Shown here: one piece after another, positions 7,063-15,721 of the stretch
How positions within the stretch are numbered: position 1 is the stretch's first letter
How the letters are laid out: each line of letters opens with the position of its first letter
Source: Actinomycetes bacterium
GTDB lineage: Bacteria; Actinomycetota; Acidimicrobiia; Acidimicrobiales; JAMCPL01
DNA length: 64,000 bases
Direction of reading: 5' to 3'
Assembly: GCA_021816935.1 (NCBI GenBank)
Contig: JAKAWR010000004.1
Span: 141,300-205,299, forward strand
Program-made: the position numbers and the translations under genes
Notes under the pieces: generated by a model
What the model was told of the DNA's origin: nothing
Seen by the model: only the letters and a program-made list of their open reading frames with translations
Databases searched by the model: none

Positions 7063-10000
7063 GTGAACAGCACACGGGAGGCAGCAATCACACCGTCCGA
7101 GAACCATCGAGGGCGTTGCTCTCCGTGGCGACGGGCTGGGGTTGCGGCTGCTGTGGGGATTGCGGGTACCAGCCTCATGCTCATCCCGGTTGCCGGAGAG
7201 CCAGCTGGAGCGAGCGGCACGAAGGTCGCTCCTACCCGGTCGGTGGCACCTGCCAGCGGCACCGCTTATGTCCCTCTCGTCCCGTTCCGCCTTGCCGACA
7301 CCCGCTGTGCGGCGAGGCCCGGTCCCGTACCTCCGTCCTTCTGCTCCGAAGAGCATCTTCCCACCGCCAACGCTCTCCTCCGGCCGCCCACCGCCGGGGG
7401 GAGCATCAGCTTCCAGGCCGGCGGCGCCGGGCCTTCAGGAGGCGGCGCCGGCTCAACGCCTGCGGGGGTGAACCCGGCTACCCCGGCGATCACCGCGATA
7501 TCTCCCGATGCAACCTCGGTTGTCCTCAACATCACGGCAGTCGTGGAGCCGGGGCTGCGGTCCGCTTCCGGAGAACTGATCGCCTATCCGGCCGGAGGGA
7601 AGGTGCCGTCGGAGCCCACTGTCCGTTTCGCTGTCCGGTCGGGTGCTGTAGTCCCCGCGCTTACGACGGTTGCGGTAGGGAAGGGCGGCAGGATATCGGT
7701 CTTCTCCTCGTCGGCGGGGGTCGACGTAGTGGTCGATGCCGAGGGGTACTACGTTCCCTCCGTGCCGGCCTCTGATCCGGATGCCTTCGTCCCACTGGCG
7801 ACTCCTGTTACAGCGCTGGACACCCTCTGCTACCCGTCGAAGGCGGTGCCGCCAACGTGCGCGGCAGAGCGTGTTGACCCGCTCAACGTGGGCACGCCTG
7901 CGGTCGTTCCCGGTGGCACCACCGCGGTCAGCATCGCCGGAGCTGGTGGAGATGCGACACTCGAGGCGGGAGGGGTGCCACCGTCCGGGGTGGTAGCAGC
8001 GAGCGTCGTCGCCACGGTTTCGGATCCGGTCATGGGGGGTTACCTGACGCTCTGGCCGGCGGGCGGAGGTCGCGCCGTCACCTCCGTTCTTAATTTTGTC
8101 AAGGGCGTGACGGCTATCAACAGCGGTATCGTCGGGCTCGGACAGGGGGGCGGGCTGGACGTGTTCAACTCGGCGGGCCGGGCCGTCAACGTGCGGATTA
8201 TCGTGACCGGATATTTCACATCGCAGCCGGATGCTTCCTGTTGGCCGAGCTGTCCTGAACAGGATCCGGCTTCCATCCGCTTCGGGGTGACCCCCGGCGA
8301 GTTCAGCTACGCGGGCTACCTCGGCGTGCCGGCCGGCTCGATGGTCGAGCCTGACGAGTCCGGTGCCAGGCTTGTAAGCCTCGCAGCCGGCAATCCGTTT
8401 ACCGTCCACATGTACGTCGGATGGCAATCGGGGGTGCCGTCGCCACTTGTGCAGTCGATCAACTCCTATGTAGCCATGGGCTTCTCGATCAATCTCGCAT
8501 TACGATACGGGTCTCCGGTGGTGGCGGGTGACAGCGCCGCCTTCGCCGCGTGGGTGCAGGAGATGGTGAAGGCATTACCGCAGGTGCAGATTTTCCAGGT
8601 CACGAACGAGGCAAACGTCGGGCTCTCGACGGATTCGGATGGCTACTGGCCAGGTGCGGACAACGCGCTGGTAGCAGGAGTGGAGGCGGCGGCGCAGGTG
8701 AAGCAGCCGGATCAGGTGGTGGGTTTCAACTTCGCCTACGAGCCGGGCGCGGGGCCCAATACCCGGTTCTTCGACGCTCTGGCGAGGATCGGGGGTGCGG
8801 CGTTCTCGCGGGACGTTGGTTTTGTCGGGGTCGATCTCTATCCGGGGACCTACGCTATGCTGCCGCCGCAGCCTTCCGGTGCGGCCTTTCACCTGGGCCA
8901 GCTCATGTACCAGGTGATGACCTCAGAGCTGTCGAACCTCCGGGACCATCTGATGCCGGCAATCGGGGCCGGACCGTCCGTACCGATTTTCGTGCAGGAG
9001 GCGGGATGGGCCGACTTCAACCCTCCTTCCAGCAGCAACCCGAAGATCGCAAGTGCCCAGAAGGCGATCACCGCGATATTCAACCTCATGGGCGACAACC
9101 AGCCGAGGTCCGAACTTGATCAGGCCGAGGTTCTGAGCGCGATGATATCCTCTCTTGCCGGCTATGGCGTAGGGCTTTTCCAATGGTTCGACCTGACCGA
9201 CTCGACGAACGGCGTCGGTGACGGCTGGGGGTTGCTCTCGACCAACTATGACCCCAAGCCCGCCTACTACGCCCTGCAGCAGGCCGTAGCGGACGCCGCG
9301 CGCCCCCCCGGGCCGTACACGGGCGCGCCCGTGGAGCCGGTATCGCATGTGGGCCGCTGGCTCGTAGACGCCACCGGGAGAGTCCTTCTCCTGCACGGGG
9401 TAAACATGGTCGAGAAGCAGGTGCCGTACTACCCGGCGGCGTTCGGGTTCGGACCGGCCGACGCGGCGTGGCTGGCGGAGAACGGCTTTGACGTTGTCAG
9501 GCTCGGCCTCTTGCCCACCGGGGCGCTACCGGGGCCGGGCGAGGTGAGCCAGGCCTATATGGACCATCTCGCCCAGACCGTGGACCAGCTTTCCGCCGAC
9601 GGGATAATGACGCTCCTCGACGTCCACCAGGACGGCTGGGGTCCTGCCGTTGGCGCGCCGGGCAGCGAGGACGGTTTTCCCGCGTGGATGACCGTCACCG
9701 GCAACGCGGTGGACAACCACCTCGGTTTCCCCTATTACTACGCCGGGGACCCCGCCACCCAGCAGGCGTTCCAGAGCTTCTGGGACAACGTGGACGGTCC
9801 GAACGGCGTGCCGTTGCAGCAGGACTACGCGAACATGATGTCGCTTGCCGCCGAGGACCTGGGGGGCAAGCCGAGCATCCTCGGCTATGAGCTGATGAAC
9901 GAGCCGTGGCCCGGCACGAACTGGGTGGCCTGCTATGACGCGGGGGGGTGCCCCTCGCTCGATTCGAGCGAGATGGCCCCGTTCGAAGCCCGGGGTGATG

Positions 10001-10689
10001 CCGCCGTGCGATCAGGTGATGGCACGCACCTCGTGTTCGCCGAGCCGTGGGTTACGTTCAATATGGGGACCTCGAAGACGTCGATTCCGCTACCCGGAGG
10101 CGATCCCGAAAGTGGGCTTGCATTCCACCTCTATCCCGGCAACGTGCTTGCCGGCCTCAACAGCGCGGTCGCCAACGCCGAAAGCTGGTCCGCGAAGACC
10201 GGGGGCGCCCTTCTCGTTACGGAATGGATGGGCAACGACAACCCGGCCACCATCGACAGTTTTGCGGCTTCCCTGGATTCGGCTCTCGTTCCCTGGATCT
10301 TCTGGTCGTTCGATGGTGGCATGGTCGGATCAGTGGCGGATCCGCCAACAGGATCGAACCTGCACACCGCCGTCGTGGATGCCGTCGTCCGGCCGCACCC
10401 CCTGGCGGTGGCGGGCACCCCGCAGAAACTGTCCTACGATCCCTCAACGCACGTTCTGTCGTTCACCTGGTCGACGGCACCGGTCGGGGGTGGCAGTTTC
10501 CCGCCCGGCGCCGTCACTTCAGTCCAGCTGCCCACGCTTGACGAGCCGAACGGTTATGTCGTGCAGGCCGAGGGTGCCACCGTCACCTCGCCCCCCTGCT
10601 CTCCGATGCTGACCCTTACCGCTGCACCCGGCGCCAAGATGGCCTCCATCACCGTCGAGCCCGCTCCGGCGGGCTACTCTTGCGGCTGA
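7063..10689 (+). CDS. Secreted protein with repeat domains, a TIM-barrel-like domain and a GH5 endoglycoceramidase-like domain
   Basis: The 1208-residue protein begins with a signal peptide (about 20-50, VAAAVGIAGTSLMLIPVAGEP). Residues about 60-400 are repeats of the type in the protein at 1-747 (VVLNITAV, VVVDAEGYY, VRIIVTGYF). Residues about 405-755 look like a first glycosidase-type barrel (FGVTPGEFSYAGYLGV, FQVTNEANVGL, FVGVDLYPG, FVQEAGW, GLFQWFDLTDS). Residues about 770-1115 form a GH5 domain like endoglycosylceramidase: LLHGVNM, LLDVHQDGW, YELMNEPWPG with the acid/base Glu, and LLVTEWMGN with the likely nucleophile Glu. The end is a beta domain as in that family. It probably cleaves glycans or glycolipids outside the cell. 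The GTG start has GGAGCGGGG upstream. A gene of this size directly after a tRNA is notable. Confidence 0.8.
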   Translation: MNSTREAAITPSENHRGRCSPWRRAGVAAAVGIAGTSLMLIPVAGEPAGASGTKVAPTRSVAPASGTAYVPLVPFRLADTRCAARPGPVPPSFCSEEHLPTANALLRPPTAGGSISFQAGGAGPSGGGAGSTPAGVNPATPAITAISPDATSVVLNITAVVEPGLRSASGELIAYPAGGKVPSEPTVRFAVRSGAVVPALTTVAVGKGGRISVFSSSAGVDVVVDAEGYYVPSVPASDPDAFVPLATPVTALDTLCYPSKAVPPTCAAERVDPLNVGTPAVVPGGTTAVSIAGAGGDATLEAGGVPPSGVVAASVVATVSDPVMGGYLTLWPAGGGRAVTSVLNFVKGVTAINSGIVGLGQGGGLDVFNSAGRAVNVRIIVTGYFTSQPDASCWPSCPEQDPASIRFGVTPGEFSYAGYLGVPAGSMVEPDESGARLVSLAAGNPFTVHMYVGWQSGVPSPLVQSINSYVAMGFSINLALRYGSPVVAGDSAAFAAWVQEMVKALPQVQIFQVTNEANVGLSTDSDGYWPGADNALVAGVEAAAQVKQPDQVVGFNFAYEPGAGPNTRFFDALARIGGAAFSRDVGFVGVDLYPGTYAMLPPQPSGAAFHLGQLMYQVMTSELSNLRDHLMPAIGAGPSVPIFVQEAGWADFNPPSSSNPKIASAQKAITAIFNLMGDNQPRSELDQAEVLSAMISSLAGYGVGLFQWFDLTDSTNGVGDGWGLLSTNYDPKPAYYALQQAVADAARPPGPYTGAPVEPVSHVGRWLVDATGRVLLLHGVNMVEKQVPYYPAAFGFGPADAAWLAENGFDVVRLGLLPTGALPGPGEVSQAYMDHLAQTVDQLSADGIMTLLDVHQDGWGPAVGAPGSEDGFPAWMTVTGNAVDNHLGFPYYYAGDPATQQAFQSFWDNVDGPNGVPLQQDYANMMSLAAEDLGGKPSILGYELMNEPWPGTNWVACYDAGGCPSLDSSEMAPFEARGDAAVRSGDGTHLVFAEPWVTFNMGTSKTSIPLPGGDPESGLAFHLYPGNVLAGLNSAVANAESWSAKTGGALLVTEWMGNDNPATIDSFAASLDSALVPWIFWSFDGGMVGSVADPPTGSNLHTAVVDAVVRPHPLAVAGTPQKLSYDPSTHVLSFTWSTAPVGGGSFPPGAVTSVQLPTLDEPNGYVVQAEGATVTSPPCSPMLTLTAAPGAKMASITVEPAPAGYSCG

Positions 10690-10711
10690 TCGACGTTTAC
10701 ATGTTGGCCGC

Positions 10712-10745
10712 AAGCCCGGCTTGGGCCCCGCCCGGGGCTTTCTCC
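10712..10745 (+). terminator. Probable terminator of the large glycosidase gene
   Basis: AAGCCCGG and CCGGGGCTT can pair around a GC-rich loop, followed by TCTCC. The T tract is short, so the efficiency is uncertain. Confidence 0.5.
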
Positions 10746-10940
10746 GCGAACAGCGATTCCCATTTCCTCGGTCCGGGTGCGGAACGCGCGCCGACGAGGA
10801 ATACCCGATAGATGGGGACGTAGGCGGCTACGTGGCGGTGTTTCCGCTGCGGCAAGGCGACGGCCTTCATGCTGCGCTCTCTCTCAGGAGCGTCGGGCGG
10901 GCAACCGCAGCTATACGACCTCGCCCCCGAGGCCGCACGG

Positions 10941-12311
10941 TCAGGGCCGGCGGATCACCTTTACGCTACAGAATTCGCGGATGCCCGGCTCGCCCAGCTC
11001 TACCCCGTAACCCGACTGCTTGACGCCCCCGAAGGGCCTTTCCGGGGAGGAGGCTACCATGAGGTTGAAGGCGACTTGGCCTGTGTCGATCTCAGCGGCG
11101 AAGCGGGCCATCTCCTCCTCGTCCTCGGTGAAGACTGACGCACCGAGCCCAAAGGGGCTGTCGTTAGCCAGAGCGATGGCTTCGTCAAGGTCCTCGACCC
11201 TATACAACGGCGCCACCGGACCGAAAACCTCTTCGGAGTAGATTCGCATCGAAGGCGTGACCGCTTCCAGTACCGTGGGCGGGTACCAGAACCCGGGGCC
11301 GTCCGGTAGCTCGCCGCCAAGGATGAGGCGCGCCCCCTCGTCGAGCGCGCCCTCAACCTGGCTCACGACCGTCGCCCTCTGCCGATTCGAGGAGAGAGGG
11401 CCGAGGTCGGTGTCCGGGGCGAAGGGGTCGCCCATCCTGGCGGACGCCATCTTCTCGATAAAGGCCCCCCTGAACTCTTCGTAAGCGCCCCGATGCACGA
11501 TGAACCTCTTAGCGGCTATGCAGCTCTGGCCGCTGTTCTGGAGCCTAGCGGTCACAGCTGTGTCAACTGCGGCATCGATGTCCGCCGACGGCATGACGAT
11601 GAACGGATCCGAGCCGCCCAACTCCATGACCGACTTCTTGAGGTACCGGCCTGCGGCGGCGGCCACGGCGGACCCTGCCGTTGCCGACCCGGTGAGGGTG
11701 ACCGCATCGACGCGGCGGTCGCCGATGATCTCTCCCACCCCTGCCGTTCCGACGAAGAGGTTCTGGAAGGACCCCTCCGGGAAACCTGCTCTGAGGAAGA
11801 GACTCTCAAGGTTCAGCGCAGTCTGCGGAACGTTCGGCGCGTGTTTGAGGAGGATGGTATTGCCGGCCATCAAACCAGGTGCGGCACATCGCATTACCTG
11901 CCACAGAGGGAAGTTCCATGGCATAACGGCAAGTATCGTGCCGAGAGGGGAGTAGGAGACATGCGACTTGGGGTCGTATGGCGCGGGCCGGCTTTCGAGC
12001 ATCTCTTCCGCATGCTCGGCGAAGAAGCGCAGGGCCGTTGAGCACTTGGCGGCCTCGCCCTTCGCCTGCGCGAAGGTCTTGCCCATCTCACGGGTGATAG
12101 TGGCCGCGATGTCCGGCGCTTCGGCATCAAGGAGATCGGCCGCCAAGAGCATCGACCGGCGTCTCGACCGGATGGGCTCCCGCCTCGCTTCCCTCCTGGC
12201 AATCGACGCCAGATCGAGGCGCCTCTCCAGCTCGCCTTCGGTCAACGTCTCGAAGCGGGCTTCTACCTCGCCGGTGGCCGGGTTCATGCTTGCGAAGGGT
12301 GCGTCCGTCAT
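10941..12311 (-). CDS. NAD(P)-dependent aldehyde dehydrogenase, succinate-semialdehyde dehydrogenase-like
   Basis: The 456-residue protein has the full aldehyde dehydrogenase motif set: MPWNFPLWQ with the Asn, LTGSATAGSAV, the general base Glu in MELGGSDPF, the catalytic Cys in NSGQSCIAAKRF, and EEVFGPVAPL plus PFGGVKQSGYG near the end. Wording of the motifs is closest to GabD-type succinate-semialdehyde dehydrogenases. Its ATG overlaps the leuA stop by 4 nt, so it is translated from the leuA transcript and should share its control; the metabolic reason is not obvious. The substrate is inferred. Confidence 0.85.
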   Translation of the reverse strand: MTDAPFASMNPATGEVEARFETLTEGELERRLDLASIARREARREPIRSRRRSMLLAADLLDAEAPDIAATITREMGKTFAQAKGEAAKCSTALRFFAEHAEEMLESRPAPYDPKSHVSYSPLGTILAVMPWNFPLWQVMRCAAPGLMAGNTILLKHAPNVPQTALNLESLFLRAGFPEGSFQNLFVGTAGVGEIIGDRRVDAVTLTGSATAGSAVAAAAGRYLKKSVMELGGSDPFIVMPSADIDAAVDTAVTARLQNSGQSCIAAKRFIVHRGAYEEFRGAFIEKMASARMGDPFAPDTDLGPLSSNRQRATVVSQVEGALDEGARLILGGELPDGPGFWYPPTVLEAVTPSMRIYSEEVFGPVAPLYRVEDLDEAIALANDSPFGLGASVFTEDEEEMARFAAEIDTGQVAFNLMVASSPERPFGGVKQSGYGVELGEPGIREFCSVKVIRRP

Positions 12312-13936
12312 GGCGTTACGCCAAGGGTGAGCGGCTCCCCGCCGGGTGCGGCTTTCCTGTGAGCGGAGCGGGCCAGCCGGTTGACCGCAGCGAGGTAGGC
12401 GCGTGCGGAGGCCTCTACCACGTCTGTAGAGACGCCCTTACCAGATACCTTGACTCCGCCCGATTCGATCTGGATGATCACGTCTCCAAGGGCGTCGATC
12501 CCGCCCGTCACCGATGACACCTTGAAATCCACGAGCTTGGCATCGACCGACGTGGCAGTTCCGATCGCCTTGCAGGCTGCGTCGATCATGCCATCCCCCT
12601 CGGACGACGCCTCGAAGGTCTCCGTGCCCCTTCTCACCACGACGCGGGCCTTTGGCGCGGAGGCGTTACCGCCCGACACCTCGAGGACGTCGAGCACATA
12701 CCCCTCCACGACGTCGGCACCCAGCTCCTCCGCTACTATCGCCTCCAGATCGGCTTCGGTGATCTCCACCTTGCGGTCAGCGAACTCCTTGAAGCGCGTG
12801 AACGCGCGGTCGAGCGCCTCGCCCTGGATCTTGAAGCCGAGCTTCTCGAGCGAGCTGGAGAAGGCGTGCCTGCCAGAGTGCTTTCCCAGCACGATCTGGC
12901 CCCCCTCCTGGCCGACCGTGGATGCCTCGATGATCTCGTAGGTGCTCCGGTCGGACAGGACCCCGTGCTGGTGGATTCCCGCCTCGTGGGCGAACGCGTT
13001 GCGGCCGATGACGGCCTTGTTGTACTGGACCGGATAGCCGGTCAGCCTGGAGACCAGCCGGGAGGTCCGTGCAAGCTCGGCGGTATTGATACCAGTCGTC
13101 ACGTTCGGGAACTGGTCGCCCCTGATCCGAAGGGCCATGACCACCTCTTCGAGCGCCGCGTTCCCGGCTCGTTCACCGATCCCGTTGATGCAGACCTCGG
13201 CCTGGCGTGAACCCGCTTCGATCCCGGCCAGTGTGTTCGCCACCGCAAGCCCGAGGTCGTTGTGGCAATGGGTGGAGATCCCGTAGTCGCCCGTAACCTC
13301 CTTCCTGATCTTCCCGATCAGCCGGCCGAATTCCCAAGGGATGCCGTAGCCGACGGTGTCGGGAATGTTGAGGGTCGTAGCCCCGTTGTCAACTGCGTTC
13401 TGTAGCACCTCGATCAGGAAGTCGAACGACGTTCGCGTCGCATCCTGCGGGCTGAACTCGACGTCGCCGGTGTGCTCCCTCGCGCGAGCTACCGCTCGCC
13501 TCGTCTCCTCGATAACCTGCTCGGGCGACATCTGCAGCATGAACTCCATGTGTTGGGGGCTCGTGGAGATGAAGACGTGGATGCGGGCCCTGCCGGCGTC
13601 CTTCAGGGCCTCCCAGCAGCGGTCTACGTCGGAGAGGTGAGTCCGGGAGAGCCCGCAGATCGCTGGTCCGTGAACGGAGCGTGCTATGGCCTGGACGGAC
13701 TCGAAATCCCCCTGGCTGGCGACAGGGAAACCGGCCTCTATGTAGTCGACGTTCAGGCGGGCGAGCTGTTCAGCGATCTCCAGCTTCTCCACTGGGTCGA
13801 GCGAGATGCCGGGGGCCTGTTCCCCGTCTCGGAGCGACGTGTCGAAGATGATCACCCTCTCCGGTTCCTGGATGCCCGAAGATGCCGGGTCGCCGCCTGC
13901 TTCCGTAGCCATGCCGGCTGTCCTTGTCTCACTCAC
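12308..13936 (-). CDS. leuA: 2-isopropylmalate synthase
   Basis: This enzyme condenses 2-oxoisovalerate with acetyl-CoA, the first committed step of leucine synthesis. The catalytic domain opens with FDTSLRDGEQAPG and contains the metal/substrate motifs THCHNDLGLAVANTLAG and GIGERAGNAALEEV; the C-terminal regulatory LeuA_dimer domain runs from about residue 390 to the end (GGNASAPKARVVVRRG, ALGDVIIQIESGG). The length of 542 residues is normal. The GTG start at 13936 is chosen because a perfect AAAGGAGG lies 6 nt upstream; ten extra codons upstream are read otherwise. The gene is preceded by a leader peptide and attenuator (14047-14170) and followed in overlap by an aldehyde dehydrogenase. Confidence 0.96.
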   Translation of the reverse strand: MSETRTAGMATEAGGDPASSGIQEPERVIIFDTSLRDGEQAPGISLDPVEKLEIAEQLARLNVDYIEAGFPVASQGDFESVQAIARSVHGPAICGLSRTHLSDVDRCWEALKDAGRARIHVFISTSPQHMEFMLQMSPEQVIEETRRAVARAREHTGDVEFSPQDATRTSFDFLIEVLQNAVDNGATTLNIPDTVGYGIPWEFGRLIGKIRKEVTGDYGISTHCHNDLGLAVANTLAGIEAGSRQAEVCINGIGERAGNAALEEVVMALRIRGDQFPNVTTGINTAELARTSRLVSRLTGYPVQYNKAVIGRNAFAHEAGIHQHGVLSDRSTYEIIEASTVGQEGGQIVLGKHSGRHAFSSSLEKLGFKIQGEALDRAFTRFKEFADRKVEITEADLEAIVAEELGADVVEGYVLDVLEVSGGNASAPKARVVVRRGTETFEASSEGDGMIDAACKAIGTATSVDAKLVDFKVSSVTGGIDALGDVIIQIESGGVKVSGKGVSTDVVEASARAYLAAVNRLARSAHRKAAPGGEPLTLGVTP

Positions 13937-14046
13937 CGCGGTCCTCCTTTGCAACCGTCGTTCCAACCATTGACCCCGCCGTGCTCCCGCTCCTCCCGCC
14001 CGCCCCCCTCCGCTCGCCAGGACCTTCGAGGCTGCACAGGCCCAAC

Positions 14047-14075
14047 AAAAAACCCCTGGCCTTTTGGCTCAGGGG
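14047..14075 (-). terminator. Intrinsic terminator in the leuA leader (attenuator)
   Basis: Read on the minus strand, CCCCTGAGCC AAAA GGCCAGGGG forms a stem with a short loop followed directly by six T, ending about 110 nt before the leuA start. With the leader peptide just upstream this is the termination half of a transcription attenuator. Confidence 0.88.
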
Positions 14076-14076
14076 T

Positions 14077-14102
14077 CGGCGAGCGCGATGGGGTGCTCGC
14101 CG
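14077..14102 (-). promoter_or_regulatory. Leader hairpin between leader-peptide stop and terminator
   Basis: CGGCGAGC and GCTCGCCG form a perfect 8-bp stem that starts right after the leader peptide stop codon. The loop contains ACCCC, which could pair with GGGGT of the terminator 3' arm; this may be the alternative pairing, but I cannot fold it here. Confidence 0.7.
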
Positions 14103-14156
14103 TCAAGTAAGCAGCAGCTTCCCGGAGAACGTCGGGTTGGCGAAATGCTCTCTCAC
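14103..14156 (-). CDS. leuL: leuA leader peptide with three consecutive Leu codons
   Basis: The short frame GTG...TGA encodes VREHFANPTFSGKLLLT (17 residues, the V being the start). Codons 14-16 are CTG CTG CTT, one codon before the last residue. This is the classical layout of an amino-acid attenuator: a shortage of charged tRNA-Leu would stall ribosomes at the Leu run and change folding of the hairpins that follow. The GTG falls about 9 nt after a TATAAT box, so the transcript probably starts at or next to the start codon and is translated leaderless. The assignment rests on sequence layout only. Confidence 0.82.
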   Translation of the reverse strand: MREHFANPTFSGKLLLT

Positions 14157-14164
14157 GAGAACAA

Positions 14165-14173
14165 ATTATAGCA
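14165..14173 (-). promoter_or_regulatory. Extended -10 promoter of the leuA leader
   Basis: On the minus strand TGCTATAAT is a perfect extended -10. No good -35 is seen, as is normal with an extended -10. Expected initiation is at 14156-14159. Confidence 0.75.
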
Positions 14174-14292
14174 CAAGCGGCGCCGGTGGTGGCGTCGGCC
14201 AACCTCCCAATTCTCCAAGTGGGCGGGGGTGGGGAGCGCAAGCGGCGGCGGGCGGGGGGGTACCCTCCGCCGGATGGTAAACTCCTCTTGCT

Positions 14293-14991
14293 ATGTCAGA
14301 GATGCTGTTAAACGCAACAACCGGTAGGGAGCGCGGGAGCAGGGCGAGCAGACGCCTCCTCAGGGAGGGGAAGGTGCCTGCCGTGCTTTACGGCGGCGAT
14401 CTGGCCCCGCTGGCGCTCGCCGTAGAGGCGAGAGATTTGAGGCATGCCATGGGGGGCGATGCCGGCCTGAACGCACTGTTGTCGATCAAGGTGGACGGGA
14501 GTACCTATACTGCGATGGCGCGGGGTGTACAGCGCCATCCCGTGAAGGGGACGGTCATACATGTTGACTTCCATCTGACCGATCCCGACAAGCCCGTGGT
14601 GGTGGACGTGCCGATTGCCCTGAGCGGGCATGCCGCGAAGGTGCACATGGCCGGCGGGATAGTTGACCAGCAGATTTTTTCGGCGCAGGTGAGGGCGCGC
14701 CCCGCAGCCATCCCCCGATCTCTCGTTCTCGACATCGAGGACCTGAACATGGGGAGTGCGCTGAGGCTCAGCGACGTCGAGGTACCCGAGGGAGTCGAGC
14801 TGGTGACCGACTCCGAGACAACTGTGGTGGTAGGGCTCATACCTCGCGGCGTCAAGGGTGGAGCCGAAGAGGAGGAGGGAGCGAAGGGCGCTGCCGGCGA
14901 GGGTGCTGCGGAGGGAGAAGCCGCTCAGGCCGGTCCCGGTTCGACCGCAGGCGACGGAGACGGCGCCGCAGAGGCATCGGACGCGGGCTAG
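14293..14991 (+). CDS. rplY: Ribosomal protein L25 (long CTC form)
   Basis: L25 binds 5S rRNA in the large subunit. The N-terminal 5S-binding domain (residues 1-95, GSRASRRLLREGKVPAVLYG) and the CTC beta domain (about 100-190, VDVPIALSGHA, LVLDIEDLNMGSALRLSDV) are complete. The last 45 residues are Glu/Gly/Ala-rich and disordered, typical of actinobacterial L25 but longer than usual. The start is ATG; pth follows 28 nt after the stop, giving the common rplY-pth pair. Confidence 0.95.
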   Translation: MSEMLLNATTGRERGSRASRRLLREGKVPAVLYGGDLAPLALAVEARDLRHAMGGDAGLNALLSIKVDGSTYTAMARGVQRHPVKGTVIHVDFHLTDPDKPVVVDVPIALSGHAAKVHMAGGIVDQQIFSAQVRARPAAIPRSLVLDIEDLNMGSALRLSDVEVPEGVELVTDSETTVVVGLIPRGVKGGAEEEEGAKGAAGEGAAEGEAAQAGPGSTAGDGDGAAEASDAG

Positions 14992-15019
14992 CCGGTGAGG
15001 TGATGAGCTGGCCCGCCCC

Positions 15020-15703
15020 TTGCGCGGTCTAGCGCATTCCCGGCGACTGATACGGCGCACCGGCCCCGCCGATGGGGTCGCCTGCGTTGTGGTGGTCGGG
15101 CTGGGCAATCCGGGAGCTGAGTTCGAAGAGACGAGGCACAATGCGGGGGCAGACGCCGTGGACTTGCTCGTCGGCAGGCTAGGGGCCGACCTCAGGAAGG
15201 AACGGGCGCTCCGTGCGAGGGTATGGCGCGGCCACCCTTTCGACATGGCTGCGGATCTGGCTGCAAGCGGCCCGGAGGCGCCGCTCGTGCTTGCCGTTCC
15301 GACCGTCTTCATGAACGAGTCCGGTTTGGCGGTCCGCGCCCTTGCCCAACGTTATACGGCCGGTGATCCGTCGCTCATCGTCGTGGTGCATGACGACCTC
15401 GATCTAGCGCCTGGCAGGGTCAAGGTGAAGTCCGGCGGTGCAGCCGCGGGCCATAACGGACTGCGCTCCATCCAGGCCCACCTTCGTTCCTCCGGGTTCT
15501 GGCGTGTCAGGATCGGCATCGGTAAGCCGCCATCCAGCGCAGCCGGTGCAAGATATGTTCTGTCACGACCAGCCGGACGCGATGCGGAGCTTCATCGAGA
15601 GGGGGTCAGGCGGGCCGCCGAGGCTCTCGCGATCCTTCTCGAGCGTGGCCCAACTGCCGCCATGGACGCCGCGAACCAGGATCTCTCCGGCAGGGATGCC
15701 TGA
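15020..15703 (+). CDS. pth: Peptidyl-tRNA hydrolase
   Basis: This enzyme frees tRNA from peptidyl-tRNA that falls off ribosomes. Family motifs are in place: VVGLGNPGAEFEETRHNAG with the catalytic His, PTVFMNESG with the Asn, VVHDDLDL, and GGAAAGHNGLRSI. Residues 1-25 before the fold are extra. The TTG at 15020 is the first in-frame start; the GTG codons just before VVGLGNPG are also possible, and no Shine-Dalgarno decides. It follows rplY closely. Confidence 0.93.
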   Translation: MRGLAHSRRLIRRTGPADGVACVVVVGLGNPGAEFEETRHNAGADAVDLLVGRLGADLRKERALRARVWRGHPFDMAADLAASGPEAPLVLAVPTVFMNESGLAVRALAQRYTAGDPSLIVVVHDDLDLAPGRVKVKSGGAAAGHNGLRSIQAHLRSSGFWRVRIGIGKPPSSAAGARYVLSRPAGRDAELHREGVRRAAEALAILLERGPTAAMDAANQDLSGRDA

Positions 15704-15721
15704 TAGGCTGGAGGCATTGGA

